From assembly GCF_026240905.1 (NCBI RefSeq), contig NZ_JAPEVI010000003.1:4590501-4654500 (forward strand): a DNA stretch of 64,000 nt. The letters run 5' to 3'. Source of the stretch: Roseibium salinum. GTDB taxonomy: Bacteria; Pseudomonadota; Alphaproteobacteria; Rhizobiales; Stappiaceae. Position numbers and translations under genes: made by a program. The notes below the pieces were generated by a model. That model searched no databases and had not been told where the DNA came from. It saw nothing but the letters and a program-made list of their open reading frames with translations. This document shows positions 1-9,285 of this stretch, piece after piece. Position 1 is the stretch's first letter; every line of letters begins with the position of its first letter.

Positions 1-1274
1 AGGATCGGCTGGAAGAGGCGCTTCTTGTTGCACCGGGCAACGATCACTCGGCGATACTGTGCCTGGATCTGGACCGGTTCAAGACGGTCAATGACACGCT
101 TGGCCATCCGATCGGTGATGGTCTGCTGAAGCTTGTGTCCCGGCGGCTTCTGTCGTGCATCGGCGAGGCCGACATGGTCAGCCGGCTGGGAGGCGACGAG
201 TTTGCCATCATCCAGGTCGGCGGAAAGCAACCAGATGCCGCGCGGGCTCTTGCGCAACAGGTTCTCGACGCCCTGTGCGAGCCCTATGTCGTTGACGGTC
301 ATCAACTCGTCATCGGCACGAGCATCGGCATTGCAATCGCCCCGGGCGACGGCAACCGGGGGGAAACCCTCATGAAAAACGCGGACATGGCGCTCTACCG
401 CGCAAAAAGCGACGGAAAGGGCGTGTTCCGCTTTTTCGAACCGGAGATGGACGCTGCCATGCAGCAGCGGCGCGAACTCGAACTCGACCTTCGCATGGCC
501 CTCCGGCGCGGTGAGTTCGAGTTGCACTATCAGCCGCTCGCTTCGATCTCCACCGGCGACATCAAGGGCTTTGAGGCGCTCCTGCGCTGGCAGCACCCTG
601 CGCGAGGACTGCTCCTGCCGGGCGAATTCATTCCGACCGCGGAAGAAATCGGCTTGATCGTGCCGATCGGCGAGTGGGTTCTCAAGGAAGCCTGCCGTGA
701 GGCGGCAACCTGGCCGGACAATATCCGACTGGCCGTCAATCTCTCGCCGATCCAATTCCGCAGCGACAGGCTGGTCGACGCTGTTTCGGAAGCTCTCGAT
801 GCTTCGGGCATCGGTCCGGACCGGCTGGAGCTCGAAATCACCGAAACGCTGTTCCTGGCCGACAGCGACAGTGTTCTTGCCCTCCTGCACCGGCTCAAGG
901 CCCTTGGCGTCCATATCTCCATGGACGATTTTGGAACCGGCTATTCCAGCCTGAACTATCTTCGCAGTTTTCCGTTCGACAAGATCAAGATCGACCGTTC
1001 CTTCATTCGCGACATGGTGGATTGCGCCGGTGCCATGTCCATCATCCGTGCCGTAGGCGGGCTGGGGACGAGCCTCGGCATGCAAACCGTGGCCGAGGGC
1101 GTGGAGACTTCCGTTCAGCTGGAAAGCCTGCGGATGGAAGGTTACAACGAAGTCCAGGGGTTCCTGATCAGCAGACCGCTGCCGGCCGCTGCCGCCAGGG
1201 ACCTGCTCGCAAGCAGAACCCCTCGCGAAACCGCGCCCGACATGCGCACGCGGCCATACATATCTGCCTGTTGA
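1..1274 (+). CDS. GGDEF-EAL domain cyclic-di-GMP protein (5' partial)
   Basis: The frame is open from base 3, so the gene begins before the window. The first visible residues carry the diguanylate-cyclase signature (DLDRFKTVNDTLGH) and an intact GGDEF motif follows. The second half is an EAL phosphodiesterase domain with EALLRW, a later DDFGTGYSSL loop and the conserved lysine/aspartate stretches (KIKIDRSF). Both active-site signatures look intact, so the protein could make or degrade c-di-GMP, or use GGDEF as a GTP-sensing site. Any N-terminal sensor or membrane part is outside the window. No partner gene is adjacent; downstream genes are on the other strand. Confidence 0.93.
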   Translation, partial: DRLEEALLVAPGNDHSAILCLDLDRFKTVNDTLGHPIGDGLLKLVSRRLLSCIGEADMVSRLGGDEFAIIQVGGKQPDAARALAQQVLDALCEPYVVDGHQLVIGTSIGIAIAPGDGNRGETLMKNADMALYRAKSDGKGVFRFFEPEMDAAMQQRRELELDLRMALRRGEFELHYQPLASISTGDIKGFEALLRWQHPARGLLLPGEFIPTAEEIGLIVPIGEWVLKEACREAATWPDNIRLAVNLSPIQFRSDRLVDAVSEALDASGIGPDRLELEITETLFLADSDSVLALLHRLKALGVHISMDDFGTGYSSLNYLRSFPFDKIKIDRSFIRDMVDCAGAMSIIRAVGGLGTSLGMQTVAEGVETSVQLESLRMEGYNEVQGFLISRPLPAAAARDLLASRTPRETAPDMRTRPYISAC

Positions 1275-1364
1275 CGAAGCGCGGCCTCGCCATTGCCTTC
1301 ATACGAACCGATCGCCTCCCGGGCACAGGATTGACCCCGTGAACATCGTCGTTGGAGCCCACAC

Positions 1365-1709
1365 CTAGAGTTCAAGCGCGTCCAGGCAGGCCGCGGCCAG
1401 GTCCCGGCTGGGGGCGTCGGCGCCCGGGGCGGTCGCCCATCCCGTTTCCATGAGAGCATTTCGCCGCTGATAAGCCGAGGCATCGCGGATAGTCGCGAGC
1501 TTGTCGGTGCGGTTCACGTCGGCACGGGAAGTGTTGACACAGACCGGCACCAACGCCGCGGTCACGCTGTCACGCGACATGGCATTCGCCATCTTGGTCG
1601 CGGTTCCGCCGGTCACCCAGCCACCCCAGGAAAATCCGATGATGCCAACGGCAATCGCGCCGGCCGCTGCGCCAAGGATGGCAGGTTTCAGCCATTCGGG
1701 AGTATTCAT
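1365..1709 (-). CDS. small conserved membrane protein, function unknown
   Basis: This encodes about 114 residues with one strong hydrophobic segment (AILGAAAGAIAVGIIGFSWG) near the N-terminus and a soluble tail with a VCVNTSRAD stretch. An upstream in-frame ATG would add 14 residues. I chose the ATG at 1709 because GGAGGA lies about 8 bases upstream of it. The hydrophobic segment with short N-terminus suggests an inner-membrane anchored protein facing the periplasm. It sits just downstream of another small gene on the same strand (38-base gap) and the two may be co-transcribed. I do not recognise a named family. Confidence 0.7.
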   Translation of the reverse strand: MNTPEWLKPAILGAAAGAIAVGIIGFSWGGWVTGGTATKMANAMSRDSVTAALVPVCVNTSRADVNRTDKLATIRDASAYQRRNALMETGWATAPGADAPSRDLAAACLDALEL

Positions 1710-1747
1710 TTCAAGTCCTCCTGCGGAGAAAGCGCCGCCTCGCTGTT

Positions 1748-2023
1748 TCAATTGTCTTCGACGGTGGCCTGATCCTGGCTGAGCACCGCCTCCAGGTCAT
1801 TCCATGAAATCTTCCGCCTTTCGGTCCTGCCCTTGCTGGCGACGATCAGATAGGTCGCCGTCTTTCGGTAGGCGAGGAAGCTCAGCCCCTGGAGAAGCTC
1901 TTCTTCCACGACGACCTCGTAGGTGCCGGCCGGAAGCACGTCAGGATCGCCTGACAGGGTGAACGGATTGAAAAATGTCACCATCGACCTGGACGAGCGT
2001 GTATTCATCGCCGGGTTCGACAA
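1748..2023 (-). CDS. small conserved hypothetical protein
   Basis: This encodes 91 residues, or about 78 if the internal MVTFFNPF methionine is the start. The core (PAGTYEVVVEEELLQGLSF followed by RKTATYLIV) alternates hydrophobic and polar residues, suggesting a small beta-rich fold. There is no signal peptide or membrane segment. Frame usage and composition match a real alphaproteobacterial gene, and it is followed closely by the small membrane protein on the same strand. Function is unknown. Confidence 0.65.
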   Translation of the reverse strand: MSNPAMNTRSSRSMVTFFNPFTLSGDPDVLPAGTYEVVVEEELLQGLSFLAYRKTATYLIVASKGRTERRKISWNDLEAVLSQDQATVEDN

Positions 2024-2234
2024 AAAGTCTGTAGACTTGCTTGGGTCATACGCAGCTGGAACCCTCGAATGCTATTCTCATCACGGGATATGCCGATACC
2101 AGTAACCCTAATCCCCACGAGAGAGTTGTGCCCTGATCGAGGTTAGTCTCAACCGCGATTGCTCTTGGAGCCGGGCAATGCTTTGTCCTGTCCGGTTGCG
2201 CGTCGCGTATATCAGCGGGAATGCGAGACAACTC

Positions 2235-3017
2235 TCACCACTTGAGAAGCGGGCCGGACTGATCCAGATATGCAGGATCAAAGTCCGCAAGGTCGATGAG
2301 AGCGGCATAATCGTCGAACGTCACCCTGCCGTTCCGGAACGTCACCAGTCCGCGTTCCCGCAACTGCCGCAGGACGCGATTGACGTGTACCGCGCTCAAG
2401 CCCAGTGCGTCGGCGAGGTGATACTGCGTCAGCGGACAATCATAACCCGCCCTCCCGCCCATGCCGACCAGTGCCAGTCTGGAGCCGAGTTCGAGCAGGA
2501 AATGCGCCATGCGCGCGTCCGCATCGCGGCGTCCGAGGCCGACGAGATGCTCGACCACCATCGCCTCGTCCCGTGAGGCGGCCCATAGAATGGCCGTTGC
2601 CAGCCGGGGGGTCTGGGCAAATGCCTCCAGAAGGTCGGCTGCCAGAACCTCGGCCGCGCGAATGTCGACGACCGGCTCAAAGCTGTGGTCCGACGTGCGG
2701 AGCAAAACGCTGCGCAATCCCAGGAAATCGCCGGGTATCTGGAAATCGACGATCTGGCGCGTCCCGTCGGGCTGGATCTTGTAGGAGCACACCCAGCCCT
2801 CCGACAGGATATAGGCGGCCCTGTCGGACTGGCCCTGATGCACGAGATCAGTACCCACCTTGAACGATCTGCGCCGCTGGTGAAGACGCTCCAGCACGGA
2901 CAGTTCCGCATCGGAAAGAGCGACAAAGGCAGCAAGCTTTCGCGTTAGGGGGCTTTCGTCATTTTCGTGCAAAGACCACTCCCGGAGTGTTGAGAAATGT
3001 CCGAAGAAAGTTTGCAC
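2235..3017 (-). CDS. Crp/Fnr family transcriptional regulator
   Basis: The 260-residue protein has the two-domain Crp/Fnr layout. A cyclic-nucleotide-binding-type beta-roll lies at about residues 45-130 (VHQGQSDRAAYILSEGWVCSYK, then GDFLGL). A long dimerisation helix follows, then a winged helix at about 190-250 (LTQYHLADALGLSAVHVNRVLRQLRERGLV). No Fnr-type cysteine cluster is visible, so oxygen sensing through an Fe-S cluster is unlikely. Proteins of this subgroup often respond to stress or carry an empty ligand pocket. The start is uncertain: residues before about 20 are weakly conserved-looking and a later start is possible. Targets cannot be told from the sequence. Confidence 0.9.
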   Translation of the reverse strand: MQTFFGHFSTLREWSLHENDESPLTRKLAAFVALSDAELSVLERLHQRRRSFKVGTDLVHQGQSDRAAYILSEGWVCSYKIQPDGTRQIVDFQIPGDFLGLRSVLLRTSDHSFEPVVDIRAAEVLAADLLEAFAQTPRLATAILWAASRDEAMVVEHLVGLGRRDADARMAHFLLELGSRLALVGMGGRAGYDCPLTQYHLADALGLSAVHVNRVLRQLRERGLVTFRNGRVTFDDYAALIDLADFDPAYLDQSGPLLKW

Positions 3018-3124
3018 AGACTGCTTTGGATCAGCCCGCCTTGCCGCACTTTCTGAAACTATGGCGAACTTCGACAGGCGCCGATCACGTCCTGAATTCC
3101 TTCTCCCTATGAAGAGCGGCCCTT

Positions 3125-3364
3125 ATGATGCCCGACCAGAAAGACTATTCAGGAATGGCAGCCCTTTCAATCTGCGAAGCGCTGCTGCTTGCCATGAACG
3201 ATCACAAACTTCTTCCGGAGCACGAGATCGTGGGGGTTCTCCGCGACGCTGCCGCAACCCACGAGAACGCCGTCGGTCCTGATGCCCAGAAGGAAAATCA
3301 TCGGGCCGTAGCCGAACTCATCAATCGGATCATCGCCGGAGGAAATTCGGTGCGGCGATTGTAA
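3125..3364 (+). CDS. small conserved helical protein, unknown
   Basis: This encodes 79 residues, predicted mostly helical, with ALSICEALLLAMNDHKLL then EHEIVGVLRDAAATHENA. The pattern resembles a small conserved protein family common in Rhizobiales with no assigned role. It is divergent from the Crp/Fnr gene, so the 107-base gap may hold promoters for both. There is no signal peptide. Confidence 0.65.
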   Translation: MMPDQKDYSGMAALSICEALLLAMNDHKLLPEHEIVGVLRDAAATHENAVGPDAQKENHRAVAELINRIIAGGNSVRRL

Positions 3365-3958
3365 ACTAGTATGAGCCAACAGGCTAGGAACGCCGTGCGG
3401 GAATTGCGTGGGGAATTGCACGCGTGGATCACGCCATGTCCGGCAAGCGGGCGAGCAATGTTGCCGTCCCCCTTCAATTCGGGGCGTGATCCGGCCCGGG
3501 CTGGCCAGGTGTGTCTGCCGGAGGCAAGAACTGGATCGTCTGGTCTATTCAAAAGATCGGCAATATGCTTGCCATGGTCGCTTGCCGGTTCGACGATCTC
3601 CTTATGCGCACTCCGGCGTGAAGCCAGCCGCCGAGCGCCTATAAAAAGTAATCTGTACAATCCCGACTTGTAGCTTGCTTGGAAATGGCTGTTAAGCCTT
3701 GGCGTTTGTCGGCTTTACCTTTAGCACCGCGTGAAACTGCTCATTGCATGGACCGATACGCAGTTCCCGTCTTGATATATGTTCAATGTCCAGCCGATTG
3801 TTGTGCTTCAATCTGAAATTCTCTCCCTCAGTAGTTCTGCTATAGGCAGAATCCTGTATATTTTACCGAGAGAGCTATTTGGTTTCTCACGACCAGTACA
3901 AAACTGGCGTTTTATAAAAACAGATCCGATGCTTTAGACAATGTGGGGAATTCAAGAG
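3365..3958. other. non-coding region upstream of mucR
   Basis: I see no convincing gene in these roughly 590 bases. Open frames on both strands have the arginine/serine/proline-rich make-up of frame shadows. The last 250 bases are clearly more AT-rich than the surroundings, as expected for the mucR promoter region; MucR regulators commonly bind AT-rich DNA in their own promoters. Confidence 0.5.
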
Positions 3959-4441
3959 ATGAACAAGACAACAGTAGAAACGAGGCTATTTGATCTTACG
4001 GCAGATGTTGTGCAAATGCCCGGCAGCACGATGACAGTAAACCTTGTCGACAAGACCGTAGACATTGTCTCGGCCTATGTGGGCAACAACAATGTGGACT
4101 CGACAGATCTGCCGGGCCTGATTCACAGAATTCACGGCGCTCTGGAGAAGACCGCAGCCGGCGCCTGGAAGAGCGAGCCCGAGCCGCTGAAGCCGGCCGT
4201 GCCGATCAAGAAATCGGTCACGCCGGATTACATCATCTGCCTTGAAGACGGCAAGAAATTCAAGTCGCTGAAGCGCCACTTGCGCAGCCACTACGACATG
4301 ACGCCGGAAGAGTACCGCGCAAAGTGGAAGCTCGATGCCGATTATCCGATGGTGGCGCCCAACTATGCCGCGACCCGCTCGGCGCTGGCCAAGAAAATGG
4401 GGCTGGGCCAGCAGCACAAGCTGCGCAAGCTGCGCAGATAG
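3959..4441 (+). CDS. mucR: MucR/Ros family zinc-finger transcriptional regulator
   Basis: The 160-residue protein has the Ros/MucR C-terminal zinc-finger domain. The core reads [18 protein letters not shown] (Cys94, Asp97, His107, His111 from this start), followed by [10 protein letters not shown] and [10 protein letters not shown]. The second zinc ligand is Asp rather than Cys, a variant known in this family. MucR proteins are nucleoid-associated repressors that control exopolysaccharide, motility and cell-cycle genes. An in-frame ATG 18 bases upstream exists; I prefer 3959 because GGGGA lies about 10 bases before it and the MNKTTVE start is more family-like. The gene stands alone with a terminator-like hairpin downstream. 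Confidence 0.92.
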   Translation: MNKTTVETRLFDLTADVVQMPGSTMTVNLVDKTVDIVSAYVGNNNVDSTDLPGLIHRIHGALEKTAAGAWKSEPEPLKPAVPIKKSVTPDYIICLEDGKKFKSLKRHLRSHYDMTPEEYRAKWKLDADYPMVAPNYAATRSALAKKMGLGQQHKLRKLRR

Positions 4442-4483
4442 CGGAAGTTGCCCTGACCGCTCCGTCTGCTGGAACGGTTCCTG

Positions 4484-4512
4484 CGGGAGAACGGCCTGTC
4501 ACCGTTCTCCTG
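4484..4512. other. perfect hairpin downstream of mucR
   Basis: GGAGAACGG (4486-4494) pairs perfectly with CCGTTCTCC (4502-4510) around a 7-base loop, extendable by a G-T and a C-G pair. No T-run follows on either strand, so it is either a weak terminator or a 3'-end stabilising structure. Confidence 0.5.
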
Positions 4513-4526
4513 TAAACAAGAAGCAA

Positions 4527-4548
4527 AAAGGCGCTCTCGGGTGCCTTT
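4527..4548 (+). terminator. putative intrinsic terminator of mucR
   Basis: AAAGGCGC (4527-4534) pairs with GTGCCTTT (4541-4548) with one G-T wobble and a 6-base loop. An A-rich stretch precedes it and a pyrimidine/T-containing stretch follows, giving the A-stem-T look of a bidirectional intrinsic terminator about 85 bases after the mucR stop. Confidence 0.45.
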
Positions 4549-4634
4549 CCTGCCTTTTCCCCGCCATCGCGGGCTTTCGCCCCGCGCTGTCCTGCCCGCA
4601 AAGGGCATACTGTTCCTTCGCATGCGGTGCAGTA

Positions 4635-5714
4635 CTAGCGGTGTGCGGAGTGATTGCCGGACAGAATGTGGCAATAGTTGACCCTTCGTCCGTCTGTGCC
4701 GCTCTTCGGTACGTTCACGAACAGGCCTGCGCTGTCGATCATCCACAGCCAATCCGGTGCCCATCCTGGCTCGACCCGCGCTTGCGCCGTGCTGCAGCGG
4801 AAGCTTTGGGGGGCGAGCACGTAGTGCGCCGCGACGAGGTCGAATGGATAGAACCCGTCAAGACCCACGCTCTCCTGCCAGAAGTTCATCCAGCCGGCAG
4901 CGCTGTCGGCGACCCATGCGCCGGCTGGTCCTGAGTTGGCGATCCCGGCCAGGTCCTCCGGTGTCAGGATCACGTTGCGAGCGGCCTCATAGGGGATCAG
5001 CGTGACCGGCACAGCGGTCGAGAGCAGGAAGCGGACGGCCGCCGGGTCTTTGCGGAAGTTGAGGTCGCTGAAGATCGGACCGTGACCGAAAAGGATGCCG
5101 TCTCCGTTGCCTTCGCTCGGATGGAACAGGTGGCCGGGACGACGTCCCATGACGGCGATGACTTGCTCCACATTGCCGGCAAGTTCTGGCTGCGAGCGAA
5201 GAGTGGATGCAACATTGGTGAGTGGCCCGAGCGCAACAATCGTCAGTGGCCCCGCCCTGAGGGCGTCAGCCAGCGCTGATGTCGCTTCGGTCGGTGCCGC
5301 GCCTTGCGGCGTCATTGGTGAGGCCGAACCGCGCCACACATCGGGCATTGGATTTCCAGCCGCCGAAAGTCGAGACGCGAGTTCCCGGGTTGTCGGGTCG
5401 GTCACCTCAAGTGCAGCATTGCCGAACACGGTCGACACTCCGGCAATCCGGATTTCTTCCGACTGCACGAGGTTGAGGACGGCGAGGCAATCGTCGGGAT
5501 CACTGCGGCGACCGTGGCCGCAGGCGGCGTCCGTATCGATCCAGAGCCGGGAAGGCCTCTCTGCATCCGGCCGCGACGTCGGCAGGTCGCTTGCCGGAAG
5601 TTCACCCGTCCGCCACGTCTGGACAGGCAGCGCGAAGGTCGCGAGTGCCAGCAGGGTGACGCAGCATAGCCAAAACACCACTTGCAACAGCCGCTTTCCG
5701 ATACGTCGCGCCAT
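4635..5714 (-). CDS. exported nucleoside hydrolase (IunH-like)
   Basis: The 359-residue protein has an N-terminal signal or anchor (RLLQVVFWLCCVTLLALATFA) followed by an inosine/uridine-preferring nucleoside hydrolase domain. The family's N-terminal aspartate cluster is recognisable as DTD...DPDD, and GVSTVFGNAAL and ALGPLTNVA are typical. In the canonical motif (DxDxxxDD) the aspartates are only a few residues apart; here an insert containing CGHGRRS separates them. This may change metal or substrate binding. The predicted role is cleavage of ribonucleosides to base and ribose in the periplasm. The neighbouring NmrA gene lies 180 bases upstream on the same strand without obvious functional link. 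Confidence 0.88.
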   Translation of the reverse strand: MARRIGKRLLQVVFWLCCVTLLALATFALPVQTWRTGELPASDLPTSRPDAERPSRLWIDTDAACGHGRRSDPDDCLAVLNLVQSEEIRIAGVSTVFGNAALEVTDPTTRELASRLSAAGNPMPDVWRGSASPMTPQGAAPTEATSALADALRAGPLTIVALGPLTNVASTLRSQPELAGNVEQVIAVMGRRPGHLFHPSEGNGDGILFGHGPIFSDLNFRKDPAAVRFLLSTAVPVTLIPYEAARNVILTPEDLAGIANSGPAGAWVADSAAGWMNFWQESVGLDGFYPFDLVAAHYVLAPQSFRCSTAQARVEPGWAPDWLWMIDSAGLFVNVPKSGTDGRRVNYCHILSGNHSAHR

Positions 5715-5894
5715 GGCCGGCCTTCACGCAGGAACAGCGACGAACGGCCACGCCGCGACGCTGCCTCTTGCCGCCAGGAGCCGCTGCCGTCGTGCCTCAC
5801 GGAGCATTGCCGTCAATCCTCCAGGACGCCGTCCCGCCACCGGTGTAAAGTTCGCTGCCCTGCTTTCCATCCGTTGAACCAGTGTTTTCATCGG

Positions 5895-6755
5895 CTACTT
5901 CGCCAACTGGCGAATATAATCACGCAACTCCGTCCGCCCACGAATGGGGTCGTCCGGCACCTCAGGCTCCTCATCGACAACCGTTGCTGTCATGCATGCA
6001 TACGACGCCGCGGCCTGGTCAGAAAACCCGAACGCCTTGAATGTCTCCTGCCAGCTCTCTCGGGCGATCGGTTCGACGTCGACCGGCCGGCCCAACACAT
6101 CGGACAGCGCTTCAGCGACGTGCCTCGGGCTGTAGCGTCTCGGGCCTTCCACATAGCGAATGCCGCTGTCGGCAGGGGCACTCAGCAATCTCTCCGCGGC
6201 CGCTTCGCCCAGATCTTCGGGCGCAACCATGGGGAGTTCGAGATCGTCAGGAAAGAAGCTCGGAAGGCTGCCATTCTCACGCGCCGGCTCCAGCGCCATC
6301 GCCCAGTTGCTCATGTAGTAGGCGCCGCGATTGATTGCCGCCGGGATCGGCTGGTCGCGCAGCCTCTCTTCGAGTTCGTGCAGCACGGTAAGGTCTCCGC
6401 ACCGCTGACCGGCACGCGCACCATAGGTGGACGCCGCCACGACTTTCTCGAGGCCGGAATCGTCCAACGCTTCGCAGATCGCCTCAACATTTGCGCGTTC
6501 TTCTGCATCGGTGTCGCCCGACGGGTCGGCCGGCGGATTGAGAAGAAAAGCTCTCGTCCCGCTTTGGAATGTGTTCCTCAAGAATTCGATGTCGCGGATA
6601 TCTCCCACGGCCGTAGCGGCCCCGGCTTCCTTCAGGTCCGCAGCATGATCCGCATCACGGGTAACAACAGTAACGGCTTCGCCCCGCTTCAGCAGGGTCT
6701 GCGCCACTGCCGAACCGACCTGTCCGGTGCCTCCAATAATGATGTACATGTCCAA
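5895..6755 (-). CDS. NmrA-type NAD(P)-binding oxidoreductase
   Basis: The 286-residue protein starts with a Rossmann nucleotide-binding motif (IIGGTGQVGSAVAQ) and TVVTRDADHAADL, as in NmrA/atypical short-chain dehydrogenases. FLLNPPADPS, the following STYGARAG segment and NRGAYYMSNW fit the family. The usual YxxxK catalytic pair is not evident, as expected for NmrA proteins that act as redox sensors or quinone/isoflavone reductase-like enzymes. The start may be at the second methionine (MYIIIGG), two codons later. Substrate unknown. Confidence 0.88.
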   Translation of the reverse strand: MDMYIIIGGTGQVGSAVAQTLLKRGEAVTVVTRDADHAADLKEAGAATAVGDIRDIEFLRNTFQSGTRAFLLNPPADPSGDTDAEERANVEAICEALDDSGLEKVVAASTYGARAGQRCGDLTVLHELEERLRDQPIPAAINRGAYYMSNWAMALEPARENGSLPSFFPDDLELPMVAPEDLGEAAAERLLSAPADSGIRYVEGPRRYSPRHVAEALSDVLGRPVDVEPIARESWQETFKAFGFSDQAAASYACMTATVVDEEPEVPDDPIRGRTELRDYIRQLAK

Positions 6756-6999
6756 CGCCCTTCAGCAGTGCCAGTCGAGAACACGGGCTAACACAAAAGT
6801 GCGTCAGAAAGTGTCAGGAGAGATTTGCTGCCGCGTCATGGGTTCCCGGCAACAGTAGCTTGGTGATCTACCACAGACACACTTTTGCGACTGAGCCTCA
6901 TTGTCAAGCCGCGAGACTCTCGTGCCTGACTTCGCGAGTGCCGATCATCGTACCTGCTTTCGGTAGTCGTGTTTTTCAATGGTTGAGCTGGAAGGCACA

Positions 7000-8292
7000 T
7001 CATAGCAACAGTCGCAGAGCCGCCCCGAGAACCGCGGCGACCAGTAGAATTCTGATGATGCCCCAATGCAGCCGGAAGGCCAGAAAGCAGCTGAGGAGAA
7101 ACAGCGCCGCGGCGAGCGATTCAATCGTTGCGATGTCGGGCCGCCAAAGCGTCACAGGTCCGAACTGCTGTCGGTTTACCTTGGCGAACAATACATGCAG
7201 GGCGAACCAGATCGAGAGATTGAGGATGACGCCGACGACGGCCGCCGTAATTGCCTTGAGGGCACCTCTCAGCCGTGGCTGGGCCGAGATCCATTCGATG
7301 TAGGGCGCGCCGGCGAATATCCAGAGAAAACAGGGCGCGAAGGTCACCCATAACACCACCACCGCGGCGCTCAGAGCAAGCAGGAGCCCGCCTTCCTTGA
7401 ACCCGGCAAGAAAGCCGACGAATTGCGTGACGAGGATCAGTGGCCCGGGCGTGGTCTCCGCCAATCCCAACGCGTCGACCATTTCGCCTGCCGTCAGCCA
7501 GCCAAACTGGACCACGACATCCTGCGCCATATAGGCGAGAACGGCATAGGCGCCACCAAACGTAACGATGGCGAGTGTTGAAAAGAATTCTCCTACCTCG
7601 ACAAGAAGGTCAGGGGCGCCCAGCCATCCAAGGGCCAGCAGCGGCAGCAGCCAAAGCGCGAGCCAGGCGGCAATCGTGCTGAACGTCTTTGCGACCGAGA
7701 CATGCGCCATATCGACCGCCTGCTGTCCTTCGTCCGTGGTCGCTACAAACCAGCCGAAAATGCCGGACATCAGGACAATCAGCGGATATGGAATTGAGAG
7801 AAAGAAAATCCCTATGAAGGCTAAACACGCGACCAGCCAGTGCACTTTCTGCGAAAGCGCCCGCTTCGCAACCCGCAACAGCGCCTCGACCACGATTACC
7901 AGGACGGCGGCCTTGATCCCATAGAACAGCGCTGCAATAAGCGGCACGTCTCCGTAGATGCTGTAGACCGTGGCCAGCGACATGATCACCGCTGCTCCGG
8001 GCAAGACAAACAGCAATCCCGCGAGCAGACCGCCCAGGGTGCCGTGCAATCGCCACCCTGCATAGGTGGCCAACTGCATCGCTTCCGGCCCGGGCAGCAG
8101 CATGCAAAAACTCAGCGCGTTCAGGAACTGCCGCTCGGAGAGCCAGTCGCGGTTCTCGACGATCTCCTTGTGCATGAGCGCAATCTGAGCCGCGGGACCG
8201 CCGAACGACAAGATGCCGATCTTCCACCAAACCCGTGCCGCTTCCGCGAGGCTCGGGTTCCCGTCCATCACCAGTTCGCTGGAGCTGCTCAT
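7000..8292 (-). CDS. chrA: chromate transporter ChrA
   Basis: The 430-residue membrane protein of the CHR family has two homologous halves, each opening with a signature: FGGPAAQIALMH in the first and FGGAYAVLAYM in the second. LLPGPEAMQLATYAGW and ETTPGPLILVTQFVGF are the matching loop motifs. It is predicted to export chromate by proton-driven antiport or, in some family members, to move sulfate-like anions. It lies 3 bases downstream of the ChrB-type gene, so the two form an operon. Confidence 0.95.
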   Translation of the reverse strand: MSSSSELVMDGNPSLAEAARVWWKIGILSFGGPAAQIALMHKEIVENRDWLSERQFLNALSFCMLLPGPEAMQLATYAGWRLHGTLGGLLAGLLFVLPGAAVIMSLATVYSIYGDVPLIAALFYGIKAAVLVIVVEALLRVAKRALSQKVHWLVACLAFIGIFFLSIPYPLIVLMSGIFGWFVATTDEGQQAVDMAHVSVAKTFSTIAAWLALWLLPLLALGWLGAPDLLVEVGEFFSTLAIVTFGGAYAVLAYMAQDVVVQFGWLTAGEMVDALGLAETTPGPLILVTQFVGFLAGFKEGGLLLALSAAVVVLWVTFAPCFLWIFAGAPYIEWISAQPRLRGALKAITAAVVGVILNLSIWFALHVLFAKVNRQQFGPVTLWRPDIATIESLAAALFLLSCFLAFRLHWGIIRILLVAAVLGAALRLLL

Positions 8293-8295
8293 GAC

Positions 8296-9114
8296 CTACA
8301 CCTTCGCCGAAGCAGCAGGCCAATCATGCCCTTCTTCCGTGGCGTCGCGCGCCCAGCGGTAGAAGGCGTCATAAAGGGTCATGCCGGCTTCGAGCTGTTC
8401 CAGATCATCGCGGTACATCCGCGACAGGCCAAGCGACGCAGCAAGAAGTCCTGCGGCTTCCGGAGCAAGGTCATGCTTGTTGGTATCGGCGCCCCTGACG
8501 ATCAAAGCCAATCTGGCAAGTGCGTCATTGCCGATGCCGAACTCTTCGATCATTGTGTCGAATGTGCAGTTTTCGCCGCGGTGGCTCCAGAACGCGTCCT
8601 CGACATCGAAAGGGGTTGCGCCGAACTTCTCAGCGACATTGTGGACCTGCGATGCGGCCACAAACAGTATCTGAGCCCTTGGATCGACAAACCTGCGAAT
8701 GAGCCAGGGGCAGGCGATGCGATCGATTTTGGGTCTGTGACGCGTCACCCAAACCGTGCGCCCGGCAGCATCCCGTGGCGGAAGCCTGTCCGCCAGAAGC
8801 ATCGGCTGTCCGGCATCTCTCCAGGCGAATTGTCCGCCCTCGAGGGCTTCCGCCCGGATGCCTGCGGCGCGCAGCAAAGCCGCAGCGCCCTGGCTGATCT
8901 TCAGGCCTTTTTGACAATAAACCACAACCGATCGGCCTGCGAGTTCGCTGGCCAGATCGACCACGTTTCGGAAAGGCTGGCGAATTGCGCCAGGGATCAA
9001 TCGTGGATCATCATCGAAGTCTTCATCGATACGCACATCAAGCAGCGCGGGACAGTCGGGTGTCCCCACCAAGCGTGCCAAAGTCGATACGGAGATTTCA
9101 TTGTACGACGCCAT
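8296..9114 (-). CDS. rhodanese-ChrB fusion, chromate resistance protein
   Basis: The 272-residue protein has an N-terminal rhodanese domain (LLDVRIDEDFDDDP, with the active-site cysteine in VVYCQKG at Cys67) fused to a ChrB-type C-terminal domain from about residue 115 (WVTRHRPKIDRIACPWLIRRFVD). ChrB proteins sense or reduce chromate and regulate chrA. The rhodanese part suggests handling of sulfur or arsenate/chromate-type oxyanions. The ATG at 9114 was chosen over one 12 codons upstream because GGAGGA sits about 8 bases before it. It is transcribed ahead of chrA with a 3-base gap. No separate winged-helix regulator is adjacent. Confidence 0.9.
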   Translation of the reverse strand: MASYNEISVSTLARLVGTPDCPALLDVRIDEDFDDDPRLIPGAIRQPFRNVVDLASELAGRSVVVYCQKGLKISQGAAALLRAAGIRAEALEGGQFAWRDAGQPMLLADRLPPRDAAGRTVWVTRHRPKIDRIACPWLIRRFVDPRAQILFVAASQVHNVAEKFGATPFDVEDAFWSHRGENCTFDTMIEEFGIGNDALARLALIVRGADTNKHDLAPEAAGLLAASLGLSRMYRDDLEQLEAGMTLYDAFYRWARDATEEGHDWPAASAKV

Positions 9115-9285
9115 ATAGCATCCTCCATGCATAGGTCCGGAAGGATGCAAGATTGGGCTGGCGCCTCACGGGGTTCTTGCGGACCCCTGAGCTCCTCTTT
9201 TAGAGGTGATCCAAGCGACTGTCAAACCCAAGAGCGCACCCTGGGCGCGTTGTAGACACCGCGGAAAATGAGGCCGGATCAGGCA

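Noticed and set aside
5682..6791. 369-residue open frame on the plus strand
   Set aside because: It covers the NmrA gene in antisense and has no recognisable domain.
7840..9255. 471-residue open frame on the plus strand over the chromate genes
   Set aside because: The minus strand encodes clear ChrA and ChrB domains; the plus frame is R/Q/H-rich shadow.
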